From contig JBPOHE010000178.1 in NCBI GenBank assembly GCA_052035915.1, forward strand, positions 1-16,599: DNA of 16,599 nucleotides. Direction: 5' to 3'. The DNA is from JBPOHE01 sp052035915. GTDB lineage: Bacteria > Pseudomonadota > Gammaproteobacteria > Chromatiales > Chromatiaceae. A model generated the notes under the pieces. It was not told the DNA's origin. It ran no database searches and was given only the letters and a program-made list of their open reading frames with translations. The position numbers and the translations under genes were made by a program. Shown here piece by piece: positions 8,288 to 15,171 of this stretch; the stretch's first letter is position 1; every line of letters starts with the position of its first letter.

Positions 8288-8316
8288 ATTTAAGCCCTGA
8301 TAACGGCGACTGTCAA
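8288..8316 (-). promoter_or_regulatory. Sigma70-type promoter of the gntR-prpBCD operon
   Basis: On the minus strand TTGACA (8316-8311, perfect -35) is followed by a 17-bp spacer and TTAAAT (8293-8288, 4 of 6 matches to the -10 consensus). Transcription would start near 8281, giving a leader of about 24 nt. Palindromic operator candidates lie directly upstream of the -35 and in the leader. Confidence 0.7.
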
Positions 8317-8320
8317 GAAT

Positions 8321-8334
8321 AAGTGTCGACACTT
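8321..8334. promoter_or_regulatory. Distal operator candidate, perfect 14-bp palindrome
   Basis: AAGTGTCGACACTT is its own reverse complement and shares the TGTCGACA core with 8261-8268. It ends 5 bp upstream of the -35 box of the prp promoter. With the proximal site it frames the promoter, a layout expected for repression by the adjacent GntR-family protein. Confidence 0.7.
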
Positions 8335-8341
8335 TTGCCAA

Positions 8342-8560
8342 AATGACTCGATCGCCAACAAGCTGGGCCGCCGCCGCTGGCTGGTTTGGGAGCGGGCCGA
8401 AACAGGTAAGGCCGAGGCCTGTTCCCGGAGAATGGACAGGCATTCGACAGTGGCCAAACAAGAGACGCTATGGCGTCCTGGGGGAGGGGATGAGCGCCCT
8501 CGCCCAGCTTCATGGTTCGGGCCAAGCGCTGAGTTTTGCGGTGCTCATAACCAGCCGAAA
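8342..8560. other. Intergenic DNA with no recognised gene
   Basis: Between the distal prp operator and repeat copy B. Open frames here (for example from 8343 on the plus strand) look like chance GC-rich frames, with no domain and no ribosome binding site. A small hairpin, CCTGT/ACAGG, lies near 8418-8440. I see nothing else. Confidence 0.5.
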
Positions 8561-8687
8561 GGAGCCGGGCCTCGGCTGGAAAAGGCCATTTATAGTTCTT
8601 ATAAAGAGAACAATAGTTGTGTTTTAAGTGATATCGTTCTCTATTAGAGAACAAATAACCGAGCTACAGCGCTCTGGCCCGGGAGCC
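8561..8687 (-). repeat. Dispersed GTTCTC palindromic element, copy B
   Basis: On the minus strand it reads GGCTCCCGGGCC, about 30 bp, GTTCTC-TAATA-GAGAAC (a perfect 6-bp dyad), about 20 bp, ATTGTTCTC, TTATAAGAAC, GGCC and a closing GGCCCGGCTCC. GAGAAC boxes on the plus strand begin at 8606 and 8647, 41 bp apart. The outer GC-rich ends form imperfect terminal inverted repeats of about 11 bp. It lies between the end of aceF and the prp promoter. Confidence 0.8.
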
Positions 8688-8747
8688 GCCGAGCGCTATT
8701 CGAGACGATGAGAGCTAGGGTGAGGGCTGTAGTTTCAGAGACGTATC

Positions 8748-8775
8748 CCCTCACCCCTATTCATGGGGGTGAGGG
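8748..8775 (-). terminator. Strong hairpin downstream of aceF
   Basis: CCCTCACCCC (8748-8757) pairs perfectly with GGGGTGAGGG (8766-8775) around an 8-nt loop, 60 nt after the aceF stop on the minus strand. A second GGGTGAGGG at 8718-8726 could pair with the same CCCTCACCC, so two exclusive hairpins are possible. No T-run follows in either direction. Confidence 0.5.
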
Positions 8776-8834
8776 AACCAAAGGGTTAGACCTGCCCTGT
8801 TCCGATGTCGGGCACGGCCTTCATTCGCCTCCGC

Positions 8835-10469
8835 TCAGAGCAGCAGGCGTCGGATGTCGCCGAGCAGGGAAGCCAGATAGCCGGTGAAGCGCACCCCTTC
8901 GGCGCCGTCGATCACCCGGTGATCGTAGGAGAGGGAGAAGGGCAGCATGAGCCGGGGAACGAACTCCTGGCCATTCCAGACGGGGCGCGTCTGCGACTTG
9001 GAGACGCCGAGGATGGCGACCTCCGGGGCATTGACGATGGGGGCGAACTGGGTGCCGCCGATACCCCCAAGGCTGGAGATGGAAAAACTCCCGCCCTGCA
9101 TGTCGCCCGGCAGGAGCTTCCCTTCACGGGCCTTGGCGCTGATTTCGCCGAGTTCGCGGGCCAGTTCGGCGATCCCTTTGCGATCGACGTCCCGTATGAC
9201 CGGCACCACCAGTCCTTTGGGGGTATCCACCGCCACCCCGATGTGTCGATACTGTTTCAGAATCAGCTGCTCGTTGTCGGGGGCCAGCGAGGCGTTGAAC
9301 CTGGGCATCGCCTGCAGGGCCGTCGCGCAGGCCTTGAGCAGGAAGGGCAGCAGGCTGAGCTTGAGTCCGGTCTTACCGAGGACCTCCGCCTGTTGCTTGC
9401 GGAAGGACTCCAGGTCGGTGATGTCCGCCTCGTCGAACTGGGTGACGTGGGGGATATGCAACCAACTGCGGTGCATATGGGCGCCGCTGAGTTTCCGGAT
9501 GCGTTCGAGCGGCACCTGTTCGATAGGACCGAACTTGGCGAAATCGACCACCGGCAGGCTTGGCAGCGCCAAGGCACCGGGAGGCGCTGGCGCCCGGGCG
9601 ACGCCTCCCCGTAGCGCCTGTTTGATGAAGCCTTGGACATCCTCCTTGGTGATGCGGCCCTTGGGCGCCGAACCCATGACCAGGGCCAACTCCACCCCCA
9701 ACTCCCGGGCAAAACGACGTACCGCCGGACTGGCATGGGGTTTCCGTCCGACGGCGATGGCTACCATGTCCTCGGGCCGGGGTAGCACCGGCGGTTGTTG
9801 GTGTTCCTTTTCTCCCGGCAGGCGACGGGCTGTCGCCTCGGACGGCTCCGGTTCCGGCGTTGGCCTGGGGGGTGCGACCGCGGTCGACTGGGCCTCCGGT
9901 TGCAGATAGGCGAGGAGATCGCCACGGTTGACCTTGTCGCCGATCTTGACCACCAGTCTGGTGATGACCCCGGCCTGGGGCGAAGGGATCTCCATGGTCG
10001 CCTTGTCGCTTTCCAGAGTGAGCAGGGAGCTGTCGATTTCGACCCGATCCCCCGGCTTGACCAACAGCTCGACGATACCGACATCATGAAAATCGCCGAT
10101 GTCCGGCAGGAGCAGCTCGACCTCCGCCGGGCTGGCGATCCGGGGCGATGGCGGTGGCGTCGGTGAGGTCCGCGGCGGCGATTCGGGGGCGGATGTCTGC
10201 ACGGGGGCCGCTTCGGGCTGCATGAGCAGGATGAGATCACCCTTGCTCAGCTTGTCGCCCAGCTTGATCTTCAGTTCCTGGACCCGACCGGCGAAGGGCG
10301 CGGGGATCTCCATGGTCGCCTTGTCGCTTTCCAGGGTGATCATGGAGGCGTCCTTGGCGACCCGATCCCCGGGGGCCACCAGGATTTCAATGACGCTGAC
10401 GTTGGCGAAATCGCCGATATCCGGCAAACGGACTTCTGCTTCGGTTCCCACGCTAGGCTCCATTGTCAT
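8835..10469 (-). CDS. aceF: Pyruvate dehydrogenase E2, dihydrolipoyllysine acetyltransferase AceF
   Basis: The E2 core transfers the acetyl group from lipoate to CoA. The 544-residue protein has two lipoyl domains (about 11-86 and 116-192), each with ESDKATMEIP and lipoyl-lysines K50 and K156, joined by Pro/Ala-rich linkers. A peripheral subunit-binding domain follows (about 244-280, ASPAVRRFARELGV) and then the catalytic domain (about 305-544) with SYDHRVIDGAEG, where H517 and D521 are the expected catalytic residues. E. coli AceF has three lipoyl domains; two, as here, is common elsewhere. ATG 10469 has AAGGG 5 nt upstream, right beside a REP-like unit. The lipoyl domains share an identical 32-bp DNA stretch at 9985-10016 and 10303-10334. 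It follows aceE by 164 bp. No lpd gene follows in the window. Confidence 0.97.
   Translation of the reverse strand: MTMEPSVGTEAEVRLPDIGDFANVSVIEILVAPGDRVAKDASMITLESDKATMEIPAPFAGRVQELKIKLGDKLSKGDLILLMQPEAAPVQTSAPESPPRTSPTPPPSPRIASPAEVELLLPDIGDFHDVGIVELLVKPGDRVEIDSSLLTLESDKATMEIPSPQAGVITRLVVKIGDKVNRGDLLAYLQPEAQSTAVAPPRPTPEPEPSEATARRLPGEKEHQQPPVLPRPEDMVAIAVGRKPHASPAVRRFARELGVELALVMGSAPKGRITKEDVQGFIKQALRGGVARAPAPPGALALPSLPVVDFAKFGPIEQVPLERIRKLSGAHMHRSWLHIPHVTQFDEADITDLESFRKQQAEVLGKTGLKLSLLPFLLKACATALQAMPRFNASLAPDNEQLILKQYRHIGVAVDTPKGLVVPVIRDVDRKGIAELARELGEISAKAREGKLLPGDMQGGSFSISSLGGIGGTQFAPIVNAPEVAILGVSKSQTRPVWNGQEFVPRLMLPFSLSYDHRVIDGAEGVRFTGYLASLLGDIRRLLL
9985..10016 (-). repeat. 32-bp exact repeat shared by the two lipoyl domains (second domain copy)
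   Basis: This stretch is identical to 10303-10334. It encodes the conserved ESDKATMEIP region in the second lipoyl domain of AceF. The identity at third codon positions points to a recent duplication or gene conversion, although strong codon preference could contribute. Confidence 0.8.
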
Positions 10470-10478
10470 TAAGCCCTT

Positions 10479-10548
10479 GTAGGGTCCGCTACGCGGACCA
10501 TTTCATTGTCGGTCGGCAATCCACCAAGGTCCGCAGAGCGGACCCTAC
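10479..10548. repeat. Inverted pair of GTAG/REP-like hairpins between aceE and aceF
   Basis: The plus-strand unit is GTAG (10479-10482) plus GGTCCGC-TAC-GCGGACC (10483-10499). The minus-strand unit is GTAG (10548-10545) plus GGTCCGC-TCT-GCGGACC (10544-10528). Both have perfect 7-bp stems with the same arms and different loops. The pair faces inward like a BIME and lies inside the aceEF transcription unit, its left edge touching the aceF ribosome binding site. Confidence 0.75.
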
Positions 10549-10578
10549 CCGGCTGTGTACCGCACGCCCTTCTTGATC

Positions 10579-10599
10579 GGTGCGCCGTGCGCACCCTAC
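10579..10599 (-). repeat. Third GTAG/REP-like hairpin in the aceE-aceF gap
   Basis: On the minus strand GTAG (10599-10596) is followed by GGTGCGC-ACG-GCGCACC (10595-10579), a perfect 7-bp stem. The arms differ from the neighbouring pair at one position each (GGTGCGC versus GGTCCGC), a compensatory change that keeps the pairing. It lies 35 bp after the aceE stop. Confidence 0.7.
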
Positions 10600-10633
10600 G
10601 AGCTTGAGCTTGTGTCGATCTCATGGCGAGTCC

Positions 10634-13294
10634 TCAGACCTTGGCCGGATTGGGTTTTTCCGGGTCGATGCGATAGCGGCGGATCGCCTCGGAGACCTGA
10701 TCCAGCCGCAGCATCCCCTCGTCCGCCAGGGATTTGAGCGCCGCCAGGGTGACGTAGTAACGGTTGACCTCGAAGAATTTGCGCAACTGGGCACGCATGT
10801 CGCTACGACCGAAGCCGTCGGTACCCAATACCAGGTAGCGGCGCTGTCCCAGATAGGGCCGGATCTGATCGGCATAGGTGCGGATATAGTCGGTGGCCGC
10901 CACCACCGGCCCGGGATGCGCTCCCAACTGGGTCTCCAGGTAGCTGTGTCTGGGCTGGGCCTCGGGATGCAGCAGGTTCCAACGCTCGGCCTCGATGCCC
11001 TCGCGGCGCAATTCATTGAAGCTGGTGACGCTCCAGACGTCCGCCGTCACCCCCCAGTCCTTCTCCAGCAGTTCGGCGGCGGCGATGACCTCGCGCAGGA
11101 TGGTGCCGCTGCCGAGCAGTTGCACCCGTGGCCCCGCGCCCGTCGCCGCTTGGTAGAGATAGAGACCACGGACGATCCCTTCCCGCACCCCGTCTGGCAT
11201 GGCGGGCTGGGGGTAGTTCTCGTTCATCACCGTGACATAGTAGAAACAGTTCTCTTTCTCCTGGTACATCCGGCGCAGGCCGTCCTGGAGGATGACCGCC
11301 AGTTCGTAGGCGAAGGTCGGGTCGTAGGCGATGCAGTTGGGGATGGTGGAGGCCACCACCTGGCTGTGGCCGTCCTGGTGTTGCAATCCCTCGCCGGCGA
11401 GGGTGGTGCGCCCCGAGGTGCCGCCGATGAGAAAGCCGCGGGACTGCATGTCCGCCGCCGCCCAGGCGAGGTCGCCGATGCGCTGGAAACCGAACATGGA
11501 ATAGAAGATATAGAAGGGGATCATGCTCAGGCCATGGTTGGCATAGGCGGTGGCGGCGGCGATCCAGGAGGAGATGGCGCCGGCCTCGTTGATGCCTTCC
11601 TCCAGGATCTGCCCCTGTTTGTCCTCCCGGTAGTACATGACCTGATCGGCGTCCACCGGGCGGTAGAGTTGCCCCACCGAGGAGTAGATGCCGAGTTGGC
11701 GGAACATGCCCTCCATGCCGAAGGTGCGCGCCTCGTCGGGGATGATGGGGACAACCAGACGCCCCAGATGTTGGTCCTTCACCAGGATGTTGAGGAAGCG
11801 CACCAGGGCCATGGTGGTGGATAGCTCCCGGCCCTCGCTGCTGCCTTCGAGCAGGCTCTGGAAGCTTTCCAACGGCGGGACCTGGAGCACCGCGGCCTCG
11901 TCCTTGCGGCAGGGCAGATAGCCTCCCAGGGCCTGGCGACGCTTGTGCAGGTATTCCAGCTCTGGACTGTCCGCCGTCGGCTTGTAGAAGGGGGTGGCGT
12001 TGATCTGGTCGTCGGAGATGGGGATGTTGAAGCGATCGCGGAACTGGCGCAGGGCGGTCTCGCCCAGTTTCTTCAGCGAGTGGGTGATGTTCATCCCCTC
12101 GCCGGATTCGCCCATGCCGTAGCCCTTGACCGTCTTCGCCAGGATCACCGTCGGCTGCCCGATGTGACGGGCGGCGGCGGCATAGGCGGCATAGATCTTG
12201 GCCGGGTCGTGACCGCCGCGGTTGAGGCGCCAGATATCCTCGTCGCTCATGTTGGCGACCATCTCCGCCAGCTCCGGGTATTTGCCGAAGAAATGCTCCC
12301 GGGTGTAGCTGCCGCCCTTGGCTTTATAGGACTGGTAATCGCCGTCCAGGCATTCCTCCATGCGCTTCAGGAGCAGGCCCTTTTTGTCCCGGGCGAGGAG
12401 CGGATCCCAATAGCTCCCCCAGACCACCTTGAGCACATTCCAACCGGCGCCGCGGAATACCGCCTCCAGCTCCTGAATGATCTTGCCGTTGCCCCGCACC
12501 GGGCCGTCGAGCCGTTGCAGATTGCAGTTGACGACGAAGACGAGGTTATCCAACCGTTCCCGCGCCGCCAGCGAGATGGCGCCGAGGGATTCGGGCTCAT
12601 CCATCTCGCCGTCGCCGAGAAAGGCCCAAACCTTGCGGCCCTCGGTGTTCAGCAGCGCGCGATCATGCAGGTAGCGCATGAATCTGGCCTGATAGATGGC
12701 CATGATGGGGCCAAGTCCCATGGATACGGTGGGGAATTGCCAGAAACCGGGCATCAGCCAGGGGTGGGGATAGGAGGAGAGGCCCTGGCCGTCCACCTCC
12801 TGACGGAATTGGTAGAGCTGCTCCTCGCTGATGCGACCTTCCAGGAAGGCGCGGGCATAGACCCCAGGGGCGGAATGGCCCTGGAAAAACACCAGATCGC
12901 CGCCCTGGTCCTGGTTGCGGGCCTGGAAGAAGTGGTTGAAGCCGACATCGAACAGGGTCGCCACCGAGGCGAAACTGGCGATGTGGCCACCGAGTTCGGT
13001 GGACAGCCGGTTGGCCTGCACCACCATGGCCATGGCGTTCCAGCGGATGATGGAACGGATGCGGCGTTCCATGGCGCGATCGCCGGGGAAGCGTGGCTGC
13101 TGGGTCACGGGGATGGTGTTGAGGTAGGCGGTGTTGGCGCTGTAGGGCAGATAGGAGCCGGTGCGCCGCGCCTTGTCGATGAGACGCTCGATCAGATAGT
13201 GGGCGCGCTCCGCACCTTCGGTTTCGAGCACGGCCTCGAGGGCGTCGAGCCACTCCTGGGTTTCCTGGGGATCGATATCTGGTTTTGCGGCCAT
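10634..13294 (-). CDS. aceE: Pyruvate dehydrogenase E1 component AceE (homodimeric type)
   Basis: AceE decarboxylates pyruvate with thiamine diphosphate and passes the two-carbon unit to lipoyl-AceF. The 886-residue product matches the E. coli homodimeric E1 (887) in length throughout. The thiamine diphosphate motif starts at GDGEMDEPES (228-237) and closes at NCN (256-258), the expected spacing. Other conserved blocks are RWNAMAMVVQANR, GGDLVFFQGHSAPGVYARAF, EGMNITHSLKKLG and, near the end, VLGTDGFGRSDMRAQLRKFF. A TTG at 13300 also opens the frame, but the ATG at 13294 is preferred because AceE proteins start near here; the ribosome binding site is weak either way. A good promoter lies about 90 bp upstream. 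aceF follows after 164 bp containing three REP-like hairpins. Confidence 0.98.
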   Translation of the reverse strand: MAAKPDIDPQETQEWLDALEAVLETEGAERAHYLIERLIDKARRTGSYLPYSANTAYLNTIPVTQQPRFPGDRAMERRIRSIIRWNAMAMVVQANRLSTELGGHIASFASVATLFDVGFNHFFQARNQDQGGDLVFFQGHSAPGVYARAFLEGRISEEQLYQFRQEVDGQGLSSYPHPWLMPGFWQFPTVSMGLGPIMAIYQARFMRYLHDRALLNTEGRKVWAFLGDGEMDEPESLGAISLAARERLDNLVFVVNCNLQRLDGPVRGNGKIIQELEAVFRGAGWNVLKVVWGSYWDPLLARDKKGLLLKRMEECLDGDYQSYKAKGGSYTREHFFGKYPELAEMVANMSDEDIWRLNRGGHDPAKIYAAYAAAARHIGQPTVILAKTVKGYGMGESGEGMNITHSLKKLGETALRQFRDRFNIPISDDQINATPFYKPTADSPELEYLHKRRQALGGYLPCRKDEAAVLQVPPLESFQSLLEGSSEGRELSTTMALVRFLNILVKDQHLGRLVVPIIPDEARTFGMEGMFRQLGIYSSVGQLYRPVDADQVMYYREDKQGQILEEGINEAGAISSWIAAATAYANHGLSMIPFYIFYSMFGFQRIGDLAWAAADMQSRGFLIGGTSGRTTLAGEGLQHQDGHSQVVASTIPNCIAYDPTFAYELAVILQDGLRRMYQEKENCFYYVTVMNENYPQPAMPDGVREGIVRGLYLYQAATGAGPRVQLLGSGTILREVIAAAELLEKDWGVTADVWSVTSFNELRREGIEAERWNLLHPEAQPRHSYLETQLGAHPGPVVAATDYIRTYADQIRPYLGQRRYLVLGTDGFGRSDMRAQLRKFFEVNRYYVTLAALKSLADEGMLRLDQVSEAIRRYRIDPEKPNPAKV

Positions 13295-13379
13295 GGGCAA
13301 TCTCTGTTCTCAAGGCGAGCTTGGTGGGGCTCGGTGCCGGTGAATGAGCCGGAAGGCAAGGAAAAAATTAATAGTATGG

Positions 13380-13408
13380 ATTAAAGAGATTCATGAAGAA
13401 AAATTCAA
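13380..13408 (-). promoter_or_regulatory. Sigma70-type promoter of aceEF
   Basis: On the minus strand TTGAAT (13408-13403) is followed by 17 bp and TTTAAT (13385-13380), 4 of 6 and 5 of 6 matches to the consensus hexamers. The surrounding AT-rich patch stands out from the GC-rich DNA. Transcription would start near 13373, leaving a leader of about 80 nt. I saw no PdhR-like palindrome nearby. Confidence 0.6.
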
Positions 13409-13498
13409 GGGCCAAACAAGTGGGGGCGAGAGGCCCGGGAAGGGCTGGAAGGCCCTGTGCCTCTGGAAGGGGCCTGGTTCGGGTTCCTGGAAGACGGG

Positions 13499-13624
13499 GC
13501 TTCCGGGCCTGGGGTCGTTGGGCCGCTGCTTTGTTCTCGAATTAGGAAATATTATTTCTATTTAGACTTAATTGTTCTCGAAAAAAGAACAAAAACCGGC
13601 CATTTTCGCTCCATGCCCGGAGCC
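13499..13624 (+). repeat. Dispersed GTTCTC palindromic element, copy C
   Basis: It starts GCTTCCGGGCCTGGGG and ends TGCCCGGAGCC. GTTCTC boxes begin at 13533 and 13574, 41 bp apart. The second dyad, GTTCTCGAAAAAAGAAC, is intact and is followed by CCGGCCATTTTC; the 3' arm of the first dyad has decayed (GGAAAT in place of GAGAAC). It lies between the end of the Gly-rich gene and the aceEF promoter. Confidence 0.8.
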
Positions 13625-13658
13625 GTTGGGGGTGATGATTCGCCGGATGGCTCATGAA

Positions 13659-13680
13659 CAAGCCCGCTCGCGCGGGCTTG
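13659..13680 (-). terminator. Hairpin terminator candidate of the Gly/Tyr/Trp-rich gene
   Basis: CAAGCCCGC-TCGC-GCGGGCTTG, a perfect 9-bp stem with a 4-nt loop, 53 nt after the stop codon at 13733. Its shape is typical of intrinsic terminators, but the T-run on the minus strand is short. Confidence 0.6.
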
Positions 13681-13732
13681 GTTCTTTGTCAGCGAACCGC
13701 CTGGCCGGGGCGGAGCGCCGGCTCGATGGCGG

Positions 13733-14122
13733 CTACTTCTCTTTGGTCGTGGTCGGGGTCTGGGCAGCCGGTACTACCACCTGCGGAAGGTAGGCGTAGG
13801 ACTGGACCAGGCCATAGTAGGGATAGCCGAAGAAGGGGTAACCCCCGTAGTAGGGCAGATAGGGGTAGCCGTAAGGGTTGTAGCCATAATAACCATGGTG
13901 CCAATAACCCGGCCCGCCCCACCAGCCGGGGCCGCCCCAATAACCCGGTCCACCCCAGTAGCCGGGACCCCACCAGCCGGGGCCGCCCCAGCCACCGAAG
14001 CCACCACCGAAGCCGAAGCTGAAGCCGCCACCGAAGAAGCCGAAGAAGGCCTGGGTCTGAGCGGGGAGCCCCAGCAGCAGGGTAGCGAGTAGCGCCGTCA
14101 CCAACACAGAACGCCGTTTCAT
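13733..14122 (-). CDS. Secreted Gly/Tyr/Trp-rich protein, sulfur globule protein-like
   Basis: A 129-residue protein with a clear signal peptide: KRR, a hydrophobic core, and a likely cut after TQA at residue 25. The mature part is almost only Gly, Tyr, Trp, Phe and Pro. It opens FFGFFGGGFSFGFGGGFGG, then has about five tandem units of the type GPGYWG or GPGWWG (47-74; 13901-13984 in DNA), a YGYNPYGYPYLPYYGGYPFF segment, and a plain tail ending TPTTTKEK. Sulfur globule envelope proteins (SgpA/B/C) of purple sulfur bacteria share the signal peptide, size and Gly/aromatic repeats, so a role in coating periplasmic sulfur globules is my best suggestion. Composition alone can mislead; a generic glycine-rich envelope protein is the alternative. 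The start has a strong GGAGGT 7 nt upstream. It stands alone between two terminator-like hairpins. Confidence 0.8.
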   Translation of the reverse strand: MKRRSVLVTALLATLLLGLPAQTQAFFGFFGGGFSFGFGGGFGGWGGPGWWGPGYWGGPGYWGGPGWWGGPGYWHHGYYGYNPYGYPYLPYYGGYPFFGYPYYGLVQSYAYLPQVVVPAAQTPTTTKEK

Positions 14123-14210
14123 GGTACACCTCCACTTTGCGTCTTCCGCCCGCGAACCACTCGGGCGGTTCAATCGCGGTTCTGCACTACAAGTCTAGTA
14201 TATTAGTCAA
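14123..14210 (-). promoter_or_regulatory. 5' region of the Gly/Tyr/Trp-rich gene
   Basis: On the minus strand an AT-rich patch contains TTGACT (14210-14205) and a -10-like TATACT (14202-14197). They are too close together to be partners and the correct pairing is unclear. The presumed leader holds CCGCCC (14148-14153)/GGGCGG (14163-14168), which competes with GAACC/GGTTC for pairing. GGAGGT near 14129 is the ribosome binding site. Confidence 0.35.
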
Positions 14211-14281
14211 GGCTTAATCTTGGCGGATCGGCGCTGATGGCTTCCCCAAGACCGGCTCGCCGAGGCTCGGCCATCTGGGAG

Positions 14282-14321
14282 AAAAACGAGCCGGGCGGCG
14301 GGCGGTGATTCCCCGCCGCCC
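14282..14321 (-). terminator. Intrinsic terminator of the PilJ-domain gene pair
   Basis: GGGCGGCGGG (14293-14302) pairs perfectly with CCCGCCGCCC (14312-14321), a 10-bp GC stem with a 9-nt loop. On the minus strand it is followed after 6 nt by TTTTT (14286-14282). It begins 16 nt after the stop of the 14338 gene. Confidence 0.7.
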
Positions 14322-14337
14322 CTGGCTGAGGGCCGCG

Positions 14338-15156
14338 CTATTTTTTCGCCGCTTCGGGCTTGACCGGCTCGATATCGGCATAGAGGGCGGCATACATGGC
14401 GGTGATCTGATTCATGTTGTCCATGATCTTGTCGGCGGTGACGAAGACGATAAGCGGCAGATTGTTGTTCGTCACGTCCACATAGATTTTTCTGAAGGTC
14501 TCCCACAACTGATCGACGTTGGCCAGTTCGGTCTGGAGTTGTGGCGTGTTTTTCGGCTGCTCCTTGAGCCAGCGCAGGGCGTTTTCAAAATCCCTCACCG
14601 ACTTCTGCAATTGCTGCACCGTATTCGGATCCTGGAAACCGGCCTTGTGAGCGATGTAATACTTGGCCACCCGTTGCGACAACATGCGTTGGCGACCGGC
14701 TATGTTCACCGCCTCCGCCGTCTTGAGCTTGGATTTGGCCTCGAGCTGCTCGACCACGTTTTGGCTGGCTTCGAGCATCGCCTCGCTGAGATCCAGCATC
14801 AGCGCCCCGTTGTCGGAGGTATAGGGTTTTTTCGCCACCTTGAGGAATTCCTCGAGGCTGAGATCGACGAATGTCAGCATGTCACGGATGCCGCGGTCGC
14901 TGATCTGCTGTTTCAGATCGGCATGATTCTTCTGAAATTCCGCCAGGCTCTCGTCCAACTGGGCACGGGCCCGACTCTCCTGGAGTTTGAGCCCCACATA
15001 GAAATAGTCCTTGGCGATCCGTTGGGACAGCATGCGCTGTTTGCCGGCCTTATTGATGAGTTCCCCCATGTTCTCGACCGCCTGGACGAGCTGGACGTTC
15101 AGGGCGGCCAGAGCGGCCAGGAAAAGGATGGCGATGATTTTAATGCTGAATTTCAT
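14338..15156 (-). CDS. Secreted protein with two PilJ N-terminal-type domains
   Basis: A 272-residue protein with a signal peptide (hydrophobic 5-20, likely cut after VQA at 26), so probably periplasmic. It contains two copies of the motif NxAGxQRMLSQR, at 35-46 and 151-162, each opening a mostly helical unit of about 100-115 residues. This motif marks the N-terminal sensor domain of PilJ-type chemotaxis transducers (Pfam PF13675) and resembles the nitrate-binding P-box of NarX/NarQ. No transmembrane helix after the signal, no HAMP domain and no signalling domain are present, so it is a free sensor or binding module, not a receptor. The tail is VKPEAAKK. It starts 15 bp after the stop of a paralogue, so the pair is one operon; the ribosome binding site is weak. 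Function is unknown; ligand binding is inferred. Confidence 0.88.
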   Translation of the reverse strand: MKFSIKIIAILFLAALAALNVQLVQAVENMGELINKAGKQRMLSQRIAKDYFYVGLKLQESRARAQLDESLAEFQKNHADLKQQISDRGIRDMLTFVDLSLEEFLKVAKKPYTSDNGALMLDLSEAMLEASQNVVEQLEAKSKLKTAEAVNIAGRQRMLSQRVAKYYIAHKAGFQDPNTVQQLQKSVRDFENALRWLKEQPKNTPQLQTELANVDQLWETFRKIYVDVTNNNLPLIVFVTADKIMDNMNQITAMYAALYADIEPVKPEAAKK

Positions 15157-15171
15157 GGTGGTTTCTCTGTG

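Noticed and set aside
8258..8461. N-terminal extension of the GntR regulator by 68 residues
   Set aside because: The extension covers the promoter and both operator candidates and is not part of the GntR/FCD fold.
10580..11824. 414-residue open frame on the plus strand opposite the 3' part of aceE
   Set aside because: Also antisense to aceE, with no motif and no ribosome binding site.
11945..13384. 479-residue open frame on the plus strand opposite aceE
   Set aside because: It is antisense to aceE, which is conserved along its whole length; the composition is typical of a shadow frame.
13654..14022. Arg/Pro/Asn-rich open frame on the plus strand
   Set aside because: It is the reverse reading of the tandem repeats in the Gly/Tyr/Trp-rich gene; the minus frame has the signal peptide and the strong ribosome binding site.
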